Origin: CAVXHQ01 sp963789535
Lineage (GTDB): Bacteria > Pseudomonadota > Alphaproteobacteria > Rhodobacterales > Rhodobacteraceae
Direction of reading: 5' to 3'
NCBI GenBank assembly: GCA_963789535.1
Contig: CAWBKU010000004.1
Location: 744,001-808,000 of the forward strand
DNA: 64,000 bases
The notes below the pieces were generated by a model. The model was given only the letters and a program-made list of their open reading frames with translations, searched no databases and was not told where the DNA came from. A program made the position numbers and the translations under genes. Positions 25,043-35,387 of the stretch are shown here, in pieces. Every line of letters starts with the position of its first letter. Positions within the stretch are counted from its first letter, which is position 1.

Positions 25043-26139
25043 CACTGGTGCTCGACGGCGTGTCCCGGCTGGTGAACGGGCAGGTGCATATCCACAGGAC
25101 CGACCTCACGCTCACGGGCGGCACGATGAACGTCCTTCTCGGACCGACGCTGGCGGGCAAGACGACGCTGATGCGGTTGATGGCCGGCCTCGACGCACCG
25201 AGCGCGGGGCGCATCGTTTGGAACGGCACCGACGTCACCGGGAAGCGGGTTCAGGACCGCAAGATCGCGATGGTCTATCAGCAGTTCATCAATTACCCGT
25301 CGATGACCGTCTACGACAACATCGCCTCGCCGATGAAGCTGTTGGGCAAATCCCGAACCGAGATCGACGCCGCCGTCCGCAAGGCCGCCGCCCTGATGAA
25401 ACTCGAGCCCTTTCTCGCGCGCAAACCTCTGGAACTCTCGGGCGGTCAGCAACAGCGCTGTGCGCTGGCACGCGCCCTGGTCAAGGAGGCGGGGCTGGTT
25501 TTGCTCGACGAGCCGCTGGCCAACCTCGACTACAAGCTCCGCGAAGAATTGCGCGCCGAGATTCCGCGCATCTTCGAGGAGGCGGGCTCGATCTTCGTCT
25601 ATGCCACCACCGAGCCCGAGGAGGCGCTGCTGCTGGGCGGTCAGACCGCGACGCTCTGGGAGGGCCGGGTAACGCAGTTCGGCCCGACGCCGCAGGTCTA
25701 TCGCCACCCGGTGGATGCCACGACCGCGCGGGTGTTCTCGGACCCGCCGATGAATTTCGTGCCCGTCTCCAAATCCGGCGACAGCCTCACGTTCGGCCGT
25801 GACGGTGACGGTGTCGGGACCGTCGCCGGCGCCACCGGTACCCTCGCCGCCCTGCCCGAAGGAACCTACCGCGCCGGGTTCCGCCCCAACCACCTCTCGC
25901 TCGAGGCCGTGGCCGGTGGCATCGCCTTTCCCGCGCGCGTCACCGTGACCGAGATCACCGGCTCCGAGACCTTCGTCCATCTCGATTGCTTCGGTGCGCG
26001 CTGGGTCGGACAGATCGACGGGGTGCGCAGCCTGAGGGCTGGGCAGGACATCGAGGTCTGGCTCGACCCGAAACACGTCTATCTCTTTGCCGAGGATGGT
26101 CGCCTCGCCGCCGTCGCCGCCTATGCGGAGGCCGCGTAG
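25039..26139 (+). CDS. glpS: Glycerol ABC transporter ATP-binding protein GlpS
   Basis: A 366-residue MalK-like ATPase. It has Walker A LLGPTLAGKTTLM (about 33-45; the P-loop is GPTLAGKT rather than the usual GPSGCGKS), a Q-loop in YQQFINYPSMTVYDN, signature LSGGQQQR, and Walker B LVLLDEPLANLDYKL. The switch region reads VYATTEPEEALLL, with the usual switch histidine replaced by glutamate or threonine. A C-terminal TOBE-type domain follows (about 270-355). ATGA overlap with glpD. It pairs with GlpT to power glycerol uptake, as in the rhizobial GlpSTPQV system. Confidence 0.88.
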   Translation: MTLVLDGVSRLVNGQVHIHRTDLTLTGGTMNVLLGPTLAGKTTLMRLMAGLDAPSAGRIVWNGTDVTGKRVQDRKIAMVYQQFINYPSMTVYDNIASPMKLLGKSRTEIDAAVRKAAALMKLEPFLARKPLELSGGQQQRCALARALVKEAGLVLLDEPLANLDYKLREELRAEIPRIFEEAGSIFVYATTEPEEALLLGGQTATLWEGRVTQFGPTPQVYRHPVDATTARVFSDPPMNFVPVSKSGDSLTFGRDGDGVGTVAGATGTLAALPEGTYRAGFRPNHLSLEAVAGGIAFPARVTVTEITGSETFVHLDCFGARWVGQIDGVRSLRAGQDIEVWLDPKHVYLFAEDGRLAAVAAYAEAA

Positions 26140-27238
26140 ATGGCGAGGATCACCCTCAAGAACCTCGCGCATTCCTACATGGCCGCGCCGAAATCCGAGG
26201 ACGATTACGCACTGAAACAGCTCGACCACGTCTGGGGCGATGGCGAGGCCTATGCTCTGCTCGGCGCTTCGGGCTGCGGGAAATCCACGTTGCTCAACAT
26301 CATCTCGGGCCTGCTGATCCCCTCGCAGGGGCGCATCCTGTTCGACGACACCGACGTGACCGAGGCCCCCACCACCGCGCGCAACATCGCGCAGGTGTTT
26401 CAGTTTCCGGTCGTCTACGACACCATGACCGTGCGCGACAACCTCGCCTTTCCGCTGCGCAACCGTGGCGCAGACCCGGCGTATATCGCCGAGCGGGTGG
26501 CGCAGATCGCGGCGATGATCGGCATGGAGGCGATGCTCGACCGCAAGGCACGCGGCCTGACGGCGGACGCCAAGCAGAAGATCAGCCTTGGTCGCGGCAT
26601 GGTGCGCGAGGACGTGAACGCGCTGTTGTTCGACGAGCCGCTGACCGTGATCGACCCGCACATGAAATGGGAGCTGCGGACACAGCTCAAGGAACTTCAC
26701 CATCAGTTCGGGCACACGATGATCTATGTCACCCACGACCAGACCGAGGCGCTGACCTTCGCCGACAAGGTGGTGGTGATGTTCGACGGCCGCGTCGTGC
26801 AGATCGGCACGCCGCAGGAACTGTTCGAGCGGCCCGCCCATACCTTCGTCGGTTACTTCATCGGCTCGCCGGGGATGAACGTCCTCGACGCCGAAGTTGC
26901 GGGGAACTTTGCCCGCGTCGGCGGGGCAGAGGTGCCGCTGTCGGCGGGCTACGGCACGCCGCGGGGCCGGGTGCAGATCGGTATCCGTCCCGAGTTCGTG
27001 CGACTGGCACAGGGCGGCGCGGGCGTGCCTGCGCGCATCTTGAGGGTCGAGGACGTGGGCCGCCACCGCATCGTCCGCCTCGAGGCGGCAGGCGCCGGGG
27101 GCGGAGTCCTCGGTCAACGCCATCGCCGCCGAGGATGCGCCCCTGCCTTCCGGCATCGACCGCGTCATTTTCGACCCCGCGGCCGTCAGCGTCTATGCCG
27201 ACGACTGGCGCGTCGCACCGCAAGGAGAGGCCGCATGA
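26140..27238 (+). pseudogene. glpT: Glycerol ABC transporter ATP-binding protein GlpT, frameshifted near the 3' end
   Basis: An ATPase of about 365 residues with Walker A GASGCGKSTLL, Walker B ALLFDEPLTVIDPHM and switch IYVTHDQTEAL. The signature loop is degenerate (LTADAKQKISLGR), which I recall as a feature of this subfamily. At GGGGG 27097-27101 one extra G shifts the frame. Without it the protein continues AESSVNAIAAEDAPLPSGID, then DPAAVSVYADDWRV, and stops at 27238, overlapping the glpP ATG by four bases as elsewhere in the operon. As written, the frame instead runs into glpP to give a 655-residue fusion. Only the last 45 or so codons are affected. Confidence 0.82.
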
Positions 27239-28103
27239 AGACCGTCAACCAGAAGGCGTGGTTCCTCGTCCTTCCCGTGCTGCTCCTCGTGGCGTTCTCG
27301 GCCGTGATCCCGCTGATGACGGTGGTGAACTATTCGGTGCAGGATACCTTCGGCAACAACGTCTTCTTCTGGAACGGCCTCGGCTGGTTCCGCGAGATGC
27401 TCGGGTCCGAGCGGATGTGGGACGCGCTCGGGCGGCAACTGATCTTTTCCGTGATCATTCTGGTGATCGAGATTCCGCTGGGGGTGTTCGTGGCGCTGAA
27501 CATGCCCAAAAAGGGCTTCTGGGCGTCCTTCTGCCTCGTCCTGATGTCACTGCCACTGCTGATCCCGTGGAACGTGGTGGGCACCATCTGGCAGATATTC
27601 GGACGGGTGGACATCGGCCTGCTCGGCCACAGCCTCGACGCGCTCGGCATCCCCTACAACTATACCCAGAACGCAGTGGCGGCCTGGATCACCGTGATCG
27701 TGATGGACGTCTGGCACTGGACCTCGCTCGTCGCGCTGCTGGCCTACGCCGGTCTTCAATCCATTCCCGACGCCTACTATCAGGCCGCCAAGATCGATCA
27801 GGCGAGCCGCATGTCGGTGTTTCGCTACATCGAACTGCCCAAGATGGCGGGCGTCCTGATAATCGCGATATTGCTGCGGTTCATGGACAGCTTCATGATC
27901 TATACCGAGCCCTTCGTCGTCACCGGCGGCGGCCCCGGCAACTCGACGACGTTCCTGTCCATCGACCTCGTGAAGATGGCGCTGGGGCAGTTCGACCTCG
28001 GCCCGGCGGCGGCGTTCTCGCTGATGTACTTTCTGATAATCCTTCTGATTTCATGGGTGTTTTACACGGTCATGACAAATCTGGACAAGCGGGACGGGTC
28101 GTC

Positions 28104-28107
<4 letters not shown>
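27235..28107 (+). CDS. glpP: Glycerol ABC transporter permease GlpP
   Basis: A 290-residue MalF-type permease with six predicted membrane helices, starting MKTVNQKAWFLVLPVLLLVA. The cytoplasmic EAA-like loop (PDAYYQAAKIDQASRMSVFR) contacts the ATPases. ATG 27235 follows the ribosome site GGAGAGG and overlaps the natural glpT stop. The transporter is a heterodimer with GlpQ, whose ATG overlaps this stop. Confidence 0.9.
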
Positions 28108-28979
<872 letters not shown>

Positions 28980-29009
28980 TGCCGCAAACGACACTCCGGG
29001 AGACGACCC

Positions 29010-29285
29010 ATGCTTGACTGGATGGCCTGGACCTGGCCCACCGCCCTCTTCTTCGTCGTCATCGCCTCGCTGCTGACGATCTTCACCGTGCTCGCCATCC
29101 GCTTTCCCGAGACCCCGCGCGTGGGCCTCCTGCGGATCGAGACGACGCGCGGCGACCGGCTGTTCATCACGCTTCTCGGCTCGGCCTTTCTCAATCTGGC
29201 CTGGATGGGTTTCGACCTCGGACCGCAGCCCTACGCGCTGCTGGTCTGCCTGCTCTACGCCGCGGCGGTCTTCCGCTGGGTGTAA
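29010..29285 (+). CDS. glpU: Small membrane protein GlpU (DUF2160)
   Basis: A 91-residue integral membrane protein with three hydrophobic segments (about 8-30, 50-68, 73-88). It matches the DUF2160 protein found between glpQ and glpV in glycerol ABC operons, including the RFPETPRVGLLRIETTRGDR loop. Its function is not established; the conserved position suggests an accessory role in the transporter. The region between glpQ and this ATG is 30 bases. Confidence 0.82.
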   Translation: MLDWMAWTWPTALFFVVIASLLTIFTVLAIRFPETPRVGLLRIETTRGDRLFITLLGSAFLNLAWMGFDLGPQPYALLVCLLYAAAVFRWV

Positions 29286-29351
29286 CGACGCGCGCCCCCG
29301 CCGGAGGAGGCGGGAGCGCGATAATCAGAACGGTTCAACAGGGAGGACACC

Positions 29352-31067
29352 ATGAACCTGCTATTGAGATCCACCACCGCGCTTGCGCTCGCCCTGACGG
29401 CGGTGCCGGCCTTTGCCGACATGGAAGCCGCCATCGCGTTCCTCGACAGCACCATCGAACGCTCGGCCCTGACCCGCGAGGAGCAGGAGGCCGAGATGCA
29501 GTGGTTCGTCGATGCCGCCCAACCGTTTCAGGGGATGTCGATCAACGTCGTTTCCGAGACGATCACCACGCACGAGTACGAGTCGAACGTCCTTGCCCCG
29601 GCATTCACCGCCATCACCGGCATCCAGGTCACCCATGACCTGATCGGCGAAGGCGACGTGGTCGAAAAGCTGCAGACCCAGATGCAGACCGGCGAGAACA
29701 TCTATGACGCCTACATCAACGACAGCGACCTGATCGGCACCCACTGGCGCTATCAGCAGGCCCGCAACCTGACCGACTGGATGGCCGGCGAAGGCGCCTC
29801 CGTCACCAGTCCGACGCTGAACCTCGACGACTTCATCGGCCTGTCGTTCACCACCGGCCCGGACGGCAAGCTCTACCAGCTTCCCGACCAGCAGTTCGCC
29901 AACCTCTACTGGTTCCGCTACGACTGGTTCACGGATCCGCAGACGATGGCCGATTTCGAGGCGGAATACGGCTATCCCCTCGGCGTGCCTGTCAACTGGT
30001 CGGCCTACGAGGACATCGCCGCCTTCTTTACCGGTCGCGACATGCGCTATCTGGGCGTCGAGGGCGACGTCTACGGCCACATGGACTATGGCAAGAAGGA
30101 TCCGTCCCTCGGCTGGCGCTTTACCGATGCGTGGATGTCGATGGCCGGGATGGGCGACGTGGGCGAGCCGAACGGCCTGCCGGTCGACGAATGGGGCATC
30201 CGTGTCAACGAGAACTCGCAGCCCGTGGGGTCTTGCGTCGCGCGTGGCGGGGCCACCAACGACGCCGCGGCGGTCTACGCCATCGAAAGCTACGTCGACT
30301 GGCTCAATGCCTACGCGCCGCCCGCGGCCGCCGGCATGACCTTTGGCGAATCCGGTCCGGTCCCCGCCCAGGGCCAGATCGCGCAGCAGATGTTCTGGTA
30401 TACCGCGTTCACCGCCGACATGGTGGGCGAGGGGGCCTCTGCGGTGCTCAACGACGACGGCAGCCCACGCTGGCGGATGGCGCCGTCGCCGCACGGCGCC
30501 TACTGGGTCGAGGGGATGAAGGTCGGCTATCAGGACGCCGGCTCGTGGACCCTGATGGAGAGCACGCCGGTCGACCGCGCACAGGCCGCCTGGCTCTATG
30601 CGCAGTTCGTGACCTCGATGACCGTGGACGTGGAAAAGTCGCACGCCGGCCTGACGTTCATCCGCGAATCGACGATCCAGCACGAAAGCTTCACCGAACG
30701 GGCGCCCTCGCTCGGCGGTCTGGTCGAGTTCTACCGCTCGCCCGCGCGGACCCAGTGGTCGCCGACCGGGACCAACATCCCCGACTACCCGCGTCTGGCA
30801 CAGCTCTGGTGGCAGAACATCGGCGACGCGTCGTCCGGTGCGAAGACCGCCCAGGAGGCGCTCGACGCGCTCTGCGCCGAGCAGGAGGCGGTCCTCGACC
30901 GTCTGCAACGCTCGGGCGTGCAGGGTGATCTGGGCCCGGTCCTGAACGAAGAGCAGGACCCGCAGTACTGGCTCGACCAGCCCGGCTCGCCGGTCGCCGA
31001 ACTCGCCGACGAGCGCGGCACGCCACAGACCATCAGCTATGACGAGCTGATCCAGTCCTGGCAGTAA
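29352..31067 (+). CDS. glpV: Glycerol ABC transporter substrate-binding protein GlpV
   Basis: A 571-residue periplasmic binding protein. A signal peptide (about 1-22, ending VPAFA) precedes a type 1 extracellular solute-binding fold: INVVSETITTHEYESNVLAP, YDAYINDSDLIGTHWRYQQA, and WFVDAAQPFQGMSI near the N-terminus. It is longer than most sugar-binding proteins, as expected for GlpV. A ribosome site, GGGAGG, lies seven bases before the ATG. A terminator follows, so the operon ends here without glpK. Confidence 0.92.
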   Translation: MNLLLRSTTALALALTAVPAFADMEAAIAFLDSTIERSALTREEQEAEMQWFVDAAQPFQGMSINVVSETITTHEYESNVLAPAFTAITGIQVTHDLIGEGDVVEKLQTQMQTGENIYDAYINDSDLIGTHWRYQQARNLTDWMAGEGASVTSPTLNLDDFIGLSFTTGPDGKLYQLPDQQFANLYWFRYDWFTDPQTMADFEAEYGYPLGVPVNWSAYEDIAAFFTGRDMRYLGVEGDVYGHMDYGKKDPSLGWRFTDAWMSMAGMGDVGEPNGLPVDEWGIRVNENSQPVGSCVARGGATNDAAAVYAIESYVDWLNAYAPPAAAGMTFGESGPVPAQGQIAQQMFWYTAFTADMVGEGASAVLNDDGSPRWRMAPSPHGAYWVEGMKVGYQDAGSWTLMESTPVDRAQAAWLYAQFVTSMTVDVEKSHAGLTFIRESTIQHESFTERAPSLGGLVEFYRSPARTQWSPTGTNIPDYPRLAQLWWQNIGDASSGAKTAQEALDALCAEQEAVLDRLQRSGVQGDLGPVLNEEQDPQYWLDQPGSPVAELADERGTPQTISYDELIQSWQ

Positions 31068-31097
31068 GGAGATCCTTTCCTCCGCAGGAAGCAAGAG

Positions 31098-31121
31098 GGG
31101 CGCGGTCGAATGACCGCGCCC
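31098..31121 (+). terminator. Terminator of the glp operon
   Basis: GGGCGCGGTC-GAAT-GACCGCGCCC is a perfect 10-bp stem followed by TTCAT, 30 bases after the glpV stop. The downstream U tract is short. Confidence 0.75.
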
Positions 31122-31171
31122 TTCATGGTCGGGGGGCGATGTGGCCTGCTGCCGGTTTCGTGGAAGGCGGG

Positions 31172-31230
31172 TCAAGCTAGCATAGCGCGGGCCTCGAACT
31201 CCATGGGGCTGAGGTAGCCCAGTTTCGAAT
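31172..31230 (-). pseudogene. IS3-family transposase OrfB, last codons only
   Basis: Reading leftward, the codons give SDPRNSKLGYLSPMEFEARA, then MLA and a stop at 31174-31172. LGYLSPMEFE is the hallmark C-terminus of IS3-group integrase-type transposases. Nothing else of the element remains, so this is a scar between glpV and the RTX gene. Confidence 0.7.
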
Positions 31231-31254
31231 TTCTCGGGTCCGACGCCCGACGAC

Positions 31255-32697
31255 TCAGGCGGCTGCGGCCTCGTCAGGCAGCAGGACGGTCAGATCGTCC
31301 AGCGTCAGACCCGTCGCCCCGACGCGGATCGAATAGCTGTAGTCGACGGGACCGTCCGTCGTCTCGATGCCGCCCGGTGCAATGACGACCACATCGGGAT
31401 CGAAGTTGGTAAAGCCCGAGGTCGCGAGGATGCCGTTCATGCGCAGCACCACCTGCGTTTCGCCCCCCAGTTCGACGAGCTCGACGCCGACGAAGGTCTG
31501 CCCTTCCGGAAAACCGCGCGTGAGATCGATGGTCAGCACATCTTCGCCCGGTTCGAAGTCGCGGATCTCGAGGAGTGCGACCGTCGGCAGATCGTCGAGC
31601 CGGTCGGGATCGTAGAAAATCGCGTCCTGGCTGATTTCGACATCGAAGATATCCTGTCCGGCACCGCCGAACAGCCTCGTGTAATTCTCGGATGCGGCGT
31701 CGCGGGACGTCTGGACGCCGACGTCGAAGGTATCGTTGCCCTGACCGCCATAGATGTAGTCGGGTTCCTGAGAGAACGACAGGTTGCCCGACCGGTAGAG
31801 GTCGTCGCCGTCGCCCATCGATATCGTGGCCCGGCCGGCCCCGCCGCTGCTGACGGTATCGTCGCCGGCGCCGGTGTCGATCGTCTGACCATAGCCGAAT
31901 TCCCCGGCAGTGACGTCGTCGTCCTCGGCGCCCGAGTAATAGCTGCCCTGAGCGACCGTCGCGCCGGGGGTATAGCCCTGCGTTTCGGGCAGGTCGAAAT
32001 TGTCGAGGCTCAGCCCCGCGGTATTCTCGAACACGAAGGTCGCATACTGGAAGACGCCCGGTTCCGGCGTCGTGAACGACAGGATCAGCGACGCGCCCTG
32101 ATAGGTGCTGTTGCCATCCAGCGTCGCGGCCACGAAGGCGGTGGTGTCGTCCTCGAAGTTGAAGTCGATGTTCAGCGTGTCTTCGTCCGGGTCGAAGTTC
32201 TCGAACCGGATGGCGCGGAAGAGGTTCGTGGGCTCGATGCCCGACCCGATGTCGACCGTCACATCGAACGTATCGGCCCCGGGGCCGCCGTCGAGCACCA
32301 GTCTCTGCCCGAGATCGTCGGCACGACCGAGGTTCAGGGCAACGTCGAACGTATCGTCTCCGTCGCCGCCGAGGACCGTTGCGTCGCTGCCGAGGGCGCT
32401 GCCATCGCCGAAGGTGTCGTCGCCGTCCGAGCCGGTGATCGTGCCGCCCTGGGTCAGGCTGATGAAATCGTCTTCGGGTTCGCCTTCATCCGGACCCTCG
32501 CCGTCCGGACCTTCACCATCGGGGCCCTCTGCATCCGGGCCTTCGCCGCCGGGGATCTCGATCACCGGACCTTCCGGATCGGGGTCGGGATCGGGCTGGT
32601 CGATCGGCTCGTCCACCTCGGCGGTATCGGGGTTGCCCCAGATCGCCGACATGAGGAATGTGGCAAAAATCCCAAGTAGGATGGCCGTGCCGGTCAT
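31255..32697 (-). CDS. Membrane-anchored RTX-like calcium-binding protein
   Basis: A 480-residue protein. One N-terminal membrane segment (MTGTAILLGIFATFLMSAIW, 1-20) is followed by a very acidic proline/glycine linker with GPDGEGPDGE-type repeats (about 22-78). At least seven scattered RTX nonapeptide-like sites follow, such as GSDGDDTFG, GGDGDDTFD, GAGDDTVS and GGQGNDTFD. Such repeats bind calcium and fold outside the cytoplasm. No protease or lipase domain is visible, and no type I secretion genes are adjacent. The start at ATG 32697 follows GGGGGAAAG. It is probably a surface or periplasmic structural protein. Confidence 0.75.
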   Translation of the reverse strand: MTGTAILLGIFATFLMSAIWGNPDTAEVDEPIDQPDPDPDPEGPVIEIPGGEGPDAEGPDGEGPDGEGPDEGEPEDDFISLTQGGTITGSDGDDTFGDGSALGSDATVLGGDGDDTFDVALNLGRADDLGQRLVLDGGPGADTFDVTVDIGSGIEPTNLFRAIRFENFDPDEDTLNIDFNFEDDTTAFVAATLDGNSTYQGASLILSFTTPEPGVFQYATFVFENTAGLSLDNFDLPETQGYTPGATVAQGSYYSGAEDDDVTAGEFGYGQTIDTGAGDDTVSSGGAGRATISMGDGDDLYRSGNLSFSQEPDYIYGGQGNDTFDVGVQTSRDAASENYTRLFGGAGQDIFDVEISQDAIFYDPDRLDDLPTVALLEIRDFEPGEDVLTIDLTRGFPEGQTFVGVELVELGGETQVVLRMNGILATSGFTNFDPDVVVIAPGGIETTDGPVDYSYSIRVGATGLTLDDLTVLLPDEAAAA

Positions 32698-32887
32698 CGT
32701 CTTTCCCCCAGAAAAACAAGGCAGATTGAGGCCAGCGCGCAAAACGAGTCAATATGGACAATATGTCGTTCAGTGTTTCCTTGCGCCCCACCGGTGGATG
32801 GGCTAGACGCCGCCACTCTACCCCACCTCCACCGGGCCAAGGGTAACCCTTCAGGGGCCCTCCGGTGATGTCGAAAGGACCGACCAC

Positions 32888-33100
32888 ATGGCGACCAACG
32901 CCAAGGAATTGCACGACAAGTCGCCGGACCAGCTCCGGGACGACCTTGTCGCGCTGAAGAAAGAATCGTTCAACCTCCGCTTTCAGCAGGCCACCGGCCA
33001 GCTCGAGAACACGGCGCAGATCCGCAAGGCGCGGCGCAGTGCGGCCCGCGTGAAGACGATCCTCAACCAGAAAGCGGCTGCTGCCGCAGGGGAGGCATAA
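32888..33100 (+). CDS. rpmC: Ribosomal protein L29
   Basis: A 70-residue L29 with the helical hairpin core DLVALKKESFNLRFQQATGQ and IRKARRSAARVKTIL. It is the first gene of the rightward spc-type half-operon. In most bacteria it follows rplP directly; here rplP is 6 kb away on the other strand. GAAAGGACCGACC precedes the ATG. The 190 bases upstream must hold its promoter, which I could not place convincingly. Confidence 0.95.
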   Translation: MATNAKELHDKSPDQLRDDLVALKKESFNLRFQQATGQLENTAQIRKARRSAARVKTILNQKAAAAAGEA

Positions 33101-33101
33101 G

Positions 33102-33341
33102 ATGCCCAAGCGTATCCTCACCGGCACCGTGACCTCCAACCAGAACCAGCAGACCGTGACCGTCAGCGTCGAGCGTCGCTTCAAGCACCCGCTTCTGCAA
33201 AAGACGATCCGCAAGTCGAAGAAATACCGCGCCCACGACGAGAACAACGCGTTCGAAGTCGGGCAGACGGTGCGCATCCAGGAATGCGCGCCGAAGTCGA
33301 AAACCAAACGCTGGGAGGTTCTGGGCGTCGAAGTCCAGTAA
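33102..33341 (+). CDS. rpsQ: Ribosomal protein S17
   Basis: A 79-residue S17, an OB-fold primary binder of 16S rRNA, starting MPKRILTGTVTSNQNQQTVT. It includes the conserved loop RRFKHPLLQKTIRKSKKY. The ATG begins two bases after the rpmC stop, so translation is coupled. Confidence 0.96.
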   Translation: MPKRILTGTVTSNQNQQTVTVSVERRFKHPLLQKTIRKSKKYRAHDENNAFEVGQTVRIQECAPKSKTKRWEVLGVEVQ

Positions 33342-33407
33342 CCACCCTCCACGAAACCCTGGGGCCACGCATGACGCGCGGTCCCCAAAGGTCGGGAGAC
33401 TGACTGA

Positions 33408-33776
33408 ATGATCCAGATGCAGACCAATCTGGATGTCGCTGACAACTCCGGCGCTCGCCGGGTGCAGTGCATCAAGGTTCTGGGCGGCTCGCACCGCCGT
33501 TACGCAAGCGTGGGCGACATCATCGTCGTCTCCGTCAAGGAGGCGATCCCCCGCGGTCGCGTCAAGAAGGGCGACGTCCGCAAGGCCGTCGTCGTGCGCA
33601 CCGCCAAGCAGGTGCGCCGCGAGGACGGCACCGCGATCCGGTTCGACCGCAACGCCGCCGTCATCCTCAACAACGCCAACGAGCCGGTCGGCACCCGTAT
33701 CTTCGGGCCGGTGGTCCGCGAGTTGCGCGCCAAGAACTTCATGAAGATCATTTCGCTCGCTCCGGAGGTGCTCTGA
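33408..33776 (+). CDS. rplN: Ribosomal protein L14
   Basis: A 122-residue L14 with the expected start MIQMQTNLDVADNSGARRVQ, the central VSVKEAIPRGRVKKGDV and the closing ELRAKNFMKIISLAPEVL. Its stop overlaps the rplX ATG by one base. Confidence 0.97.
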   Translation: MIQMQTNLDVADNSGARRVQCIKVLGGSHRRYASVGDIIVVSVKEAIPRGRVKKGDVRKAVVVRTAKQVRREDGTAIRFDRNAAVILNNANEPVGTRIFGPVVRELRAKNFMKIISLAPEVL

Positions 33777-34081
33777 TGGCCGCGAAACTCAAATCCGGTG
33801 ACAAGGTCATCGTGCTGGCGGGCAAGGACCGCGGCCTCAAGGGCGAGATCAAGTCGGTCGATCCCAAGGCCGGCAAGGCCGTCGTCGAGGGCGTGAACAT
33901 CGCCATCCGCCACGTCAAGCAGAGCCAGAACGACCAGGGCGGCCGCGTCCCCAAGGCGATGCCGATCGCGCTGTCGAACCTCGCGCTCATGGATGCAAAC
34001 GGCAAGGCCACGCGCGTCGGGTTCCGCATGGACGGCGACGCCAAGGTCCGCTTTGCCAAGACCACGGGGGATACACTCTGA
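33776..34081 (+). CDS. rplX: Ribosomal protein L24
   Basis: A 101-residue L24 with the KOW motif KLKSGDKVIVLAGKDRGLKG at the N-terminus. The start ATG 33776 overlaps the rplN stop, and the stop overlaps the rplE ATG, showing tight coupling. Confidence 0.96.
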   Translation: MAAKLKSGDKVIVLAGKDRGLKGEIKSVDPKAGKAVVEGVNIAIRHVKQSQNDQGGRVPKAMPIALSNLALMDANGKATRVGFRMDGDAKVRFAKTTGDTL

Positions 34082-34644
34082 TGCTCGACCAGGCCACATA
34101 TACGCCGCGCCTCAAGGCCCTCTATGCGTCGACCGTCAAGGCCGCGCTGAAAGAGGAATTCGGCTACAAGAACGACATGCAGGTCGCGCGTCTGGACAAG
34201 ATCGTCCTGAACATCGGCTGCGGCTCCGAGGCCGTGCGTGACAGCAAGAAGGCGAAGTCGGCGCAGGAAGACCTGTCGACGATCGCCGGCCAGAAGGCCG
34301 TCGTGACCAAGGCGAAGAATTCCATCGCCGGGTTCCGCGTCCGCGAGGACATGCCGCTGGGCGCCAAGGTGACGCTGCGCGGCGACAAGATGTACGAATT
34401 CCTCGACCGCCTCGTCACTGTCGCCATGCCCCGCATCCGCGACTTTCGCGGCGTGCCGGGCAAGTCCTTCGACGGGCGCGGCAACTATGCCTGCGGCCTC
34501 AAGGAACACATCGTGTTCCCCGAGATCAACTTCGACAAGGTCGACGAGGTCTGGGGAATGGACATCGTGATCTGCACCACCGCGAAGACCGACGCGGAAG
34601 CCAAGGCGCTGTTGAAAGCCTTCAACATGCCCTTCAACTCGTGA
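34081..34644 (+). CDS. rplE: Ribosomal protein L5
   Basis: A 187-residue L5, a 5S rRNA binder, with VARLDKIVLNIGCGSEAVRD, GQKAVVTKAKNSIAGFRVRE and the C-terminal MDIVICTTAKTDAEAKALL. Full length for the family. Confidence 0.97.
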   Translation: MLDQATYTPRLKALYASTVKAALKEEFGYKNDMQVARLDKIVLNIGCGSEAVRDSKKAKSAQEDLSTIAGQKAVVTKAKNSIAGFRVREDMPLGAKVTLRGDKMYEFLDRLVTVAMPRIRDFRGVPGKSFDGRGNYACGLKEHIVFPEINFDKVDEVWGMDIVICTTAKTDAEAKALLKAFNMPFNS

Positions 34645-34665
34645 CGCGCGGAAGGAACTGACCCG

Positions 34666-34971
34666 ATGGCAAAGCAATCCATGATCGAGCGCGAGAAGAA
34701 GCGCGAACACCTCGTCAAGCAATACGCCAAGCAGCGCGCCGCGCTCAAGGCGATCATCTACGACCAGACCAAGCCCGTGGAAGAGCGGTTCAAGGCGACG
34801 CTGAAACTCGCCGAACTGCCGCGCAACTCCTCGGCGACGCGACTGCACAACCGCTGCCAGCTTACCGGTCGGCCGCATGCGTACTACCGCAAGCTCAAGA
34901 TCAGCCGGATCGCCCTGCGGAACCTCGGTTCCAATGGCGAGATTCCCGGCCTCGTGAAATCAAGCTGGTAA
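34666..34971 (+). CDS. rpsN: Ribosomal protein S14
   Basis: A 101-residue zinc-independent (long) S14: MAKQSMIEREKKREHLVKQY at the N-terminus and RNRC-like NRCQLTGRPHAYYRKLKISR near the C-terminus. The CxxC zinc pairs of the short form are absent, as usual for this class. Confidence 0.97.
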   Translation: MAKQSMIEREKKREHLVKQYAKQRAALKAIIYDQTKPVEERFKATLKLAELPRNSSATRLHNRCQLTGRPHAYYRKLKISRIALRNLGSNGEIPGLVKSSW

Positions 34972-34984
34972 GGGAGGGACAGCG

Positions 34985-35377
34985 ATGAACGATCCTATCG
35001 GCGATATGCTGACCCGCATCCGCAACAGCCAGATGCGCGGCAAGGCCTCGGCGGAAACGCCCGCCTCGAAACTGCGCGGCTGGGTGCTCGACGTCCTCGC
35101 GGACGAGGGCTATATCCGCGGCTATTCGAAAAAGGACGGCAAGGACGGCCATCCGGCCTTCCAGATCGAGCTGAAATACTACGAAGGCGCGCCCGTGATC
35201 CGCGAGATCCACCGCGTCTCCACCCCCGGTCGTCGGGTCTACATGGGCGTGAAGGATATTCCGACCGTCCGTGGCGGCCTCGGCGTCTCGATCGTGTCCA
35301 CGCCCCGCGGCGTGATGTCGGATGCAAAAGCACGCAGCGCCAATGTCGGCGGCGAAGTGCTTTGCACCGTATTCTAG
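34985..35377 (+). CDS. rpsH: Ribosomal protein S8
   Basis: A 130-residue S8 with MNDPIGDMLTRIRNSQMRGK at the start and the C-terminal STPRGVMSDAKARSANVGGE. In E. coli S8 represses the spc operon by binding its mRNA near rplE. I did not identify such a site here. Confidence 0.97.
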   Translation: MNDPIGDMLTRIRNSQMRGKASAETPASKLRGWVLDVLADEGYIRGYSKKDGKDGHPAFQIELKYYEGAPVIREIHRVSTPGRRVYMGVKDIPTVRGGLGVSIVSTPRGVMSDAKARSANVGGEVLCTVF

Positions 35378-35387
35378 GGGGAATGTA

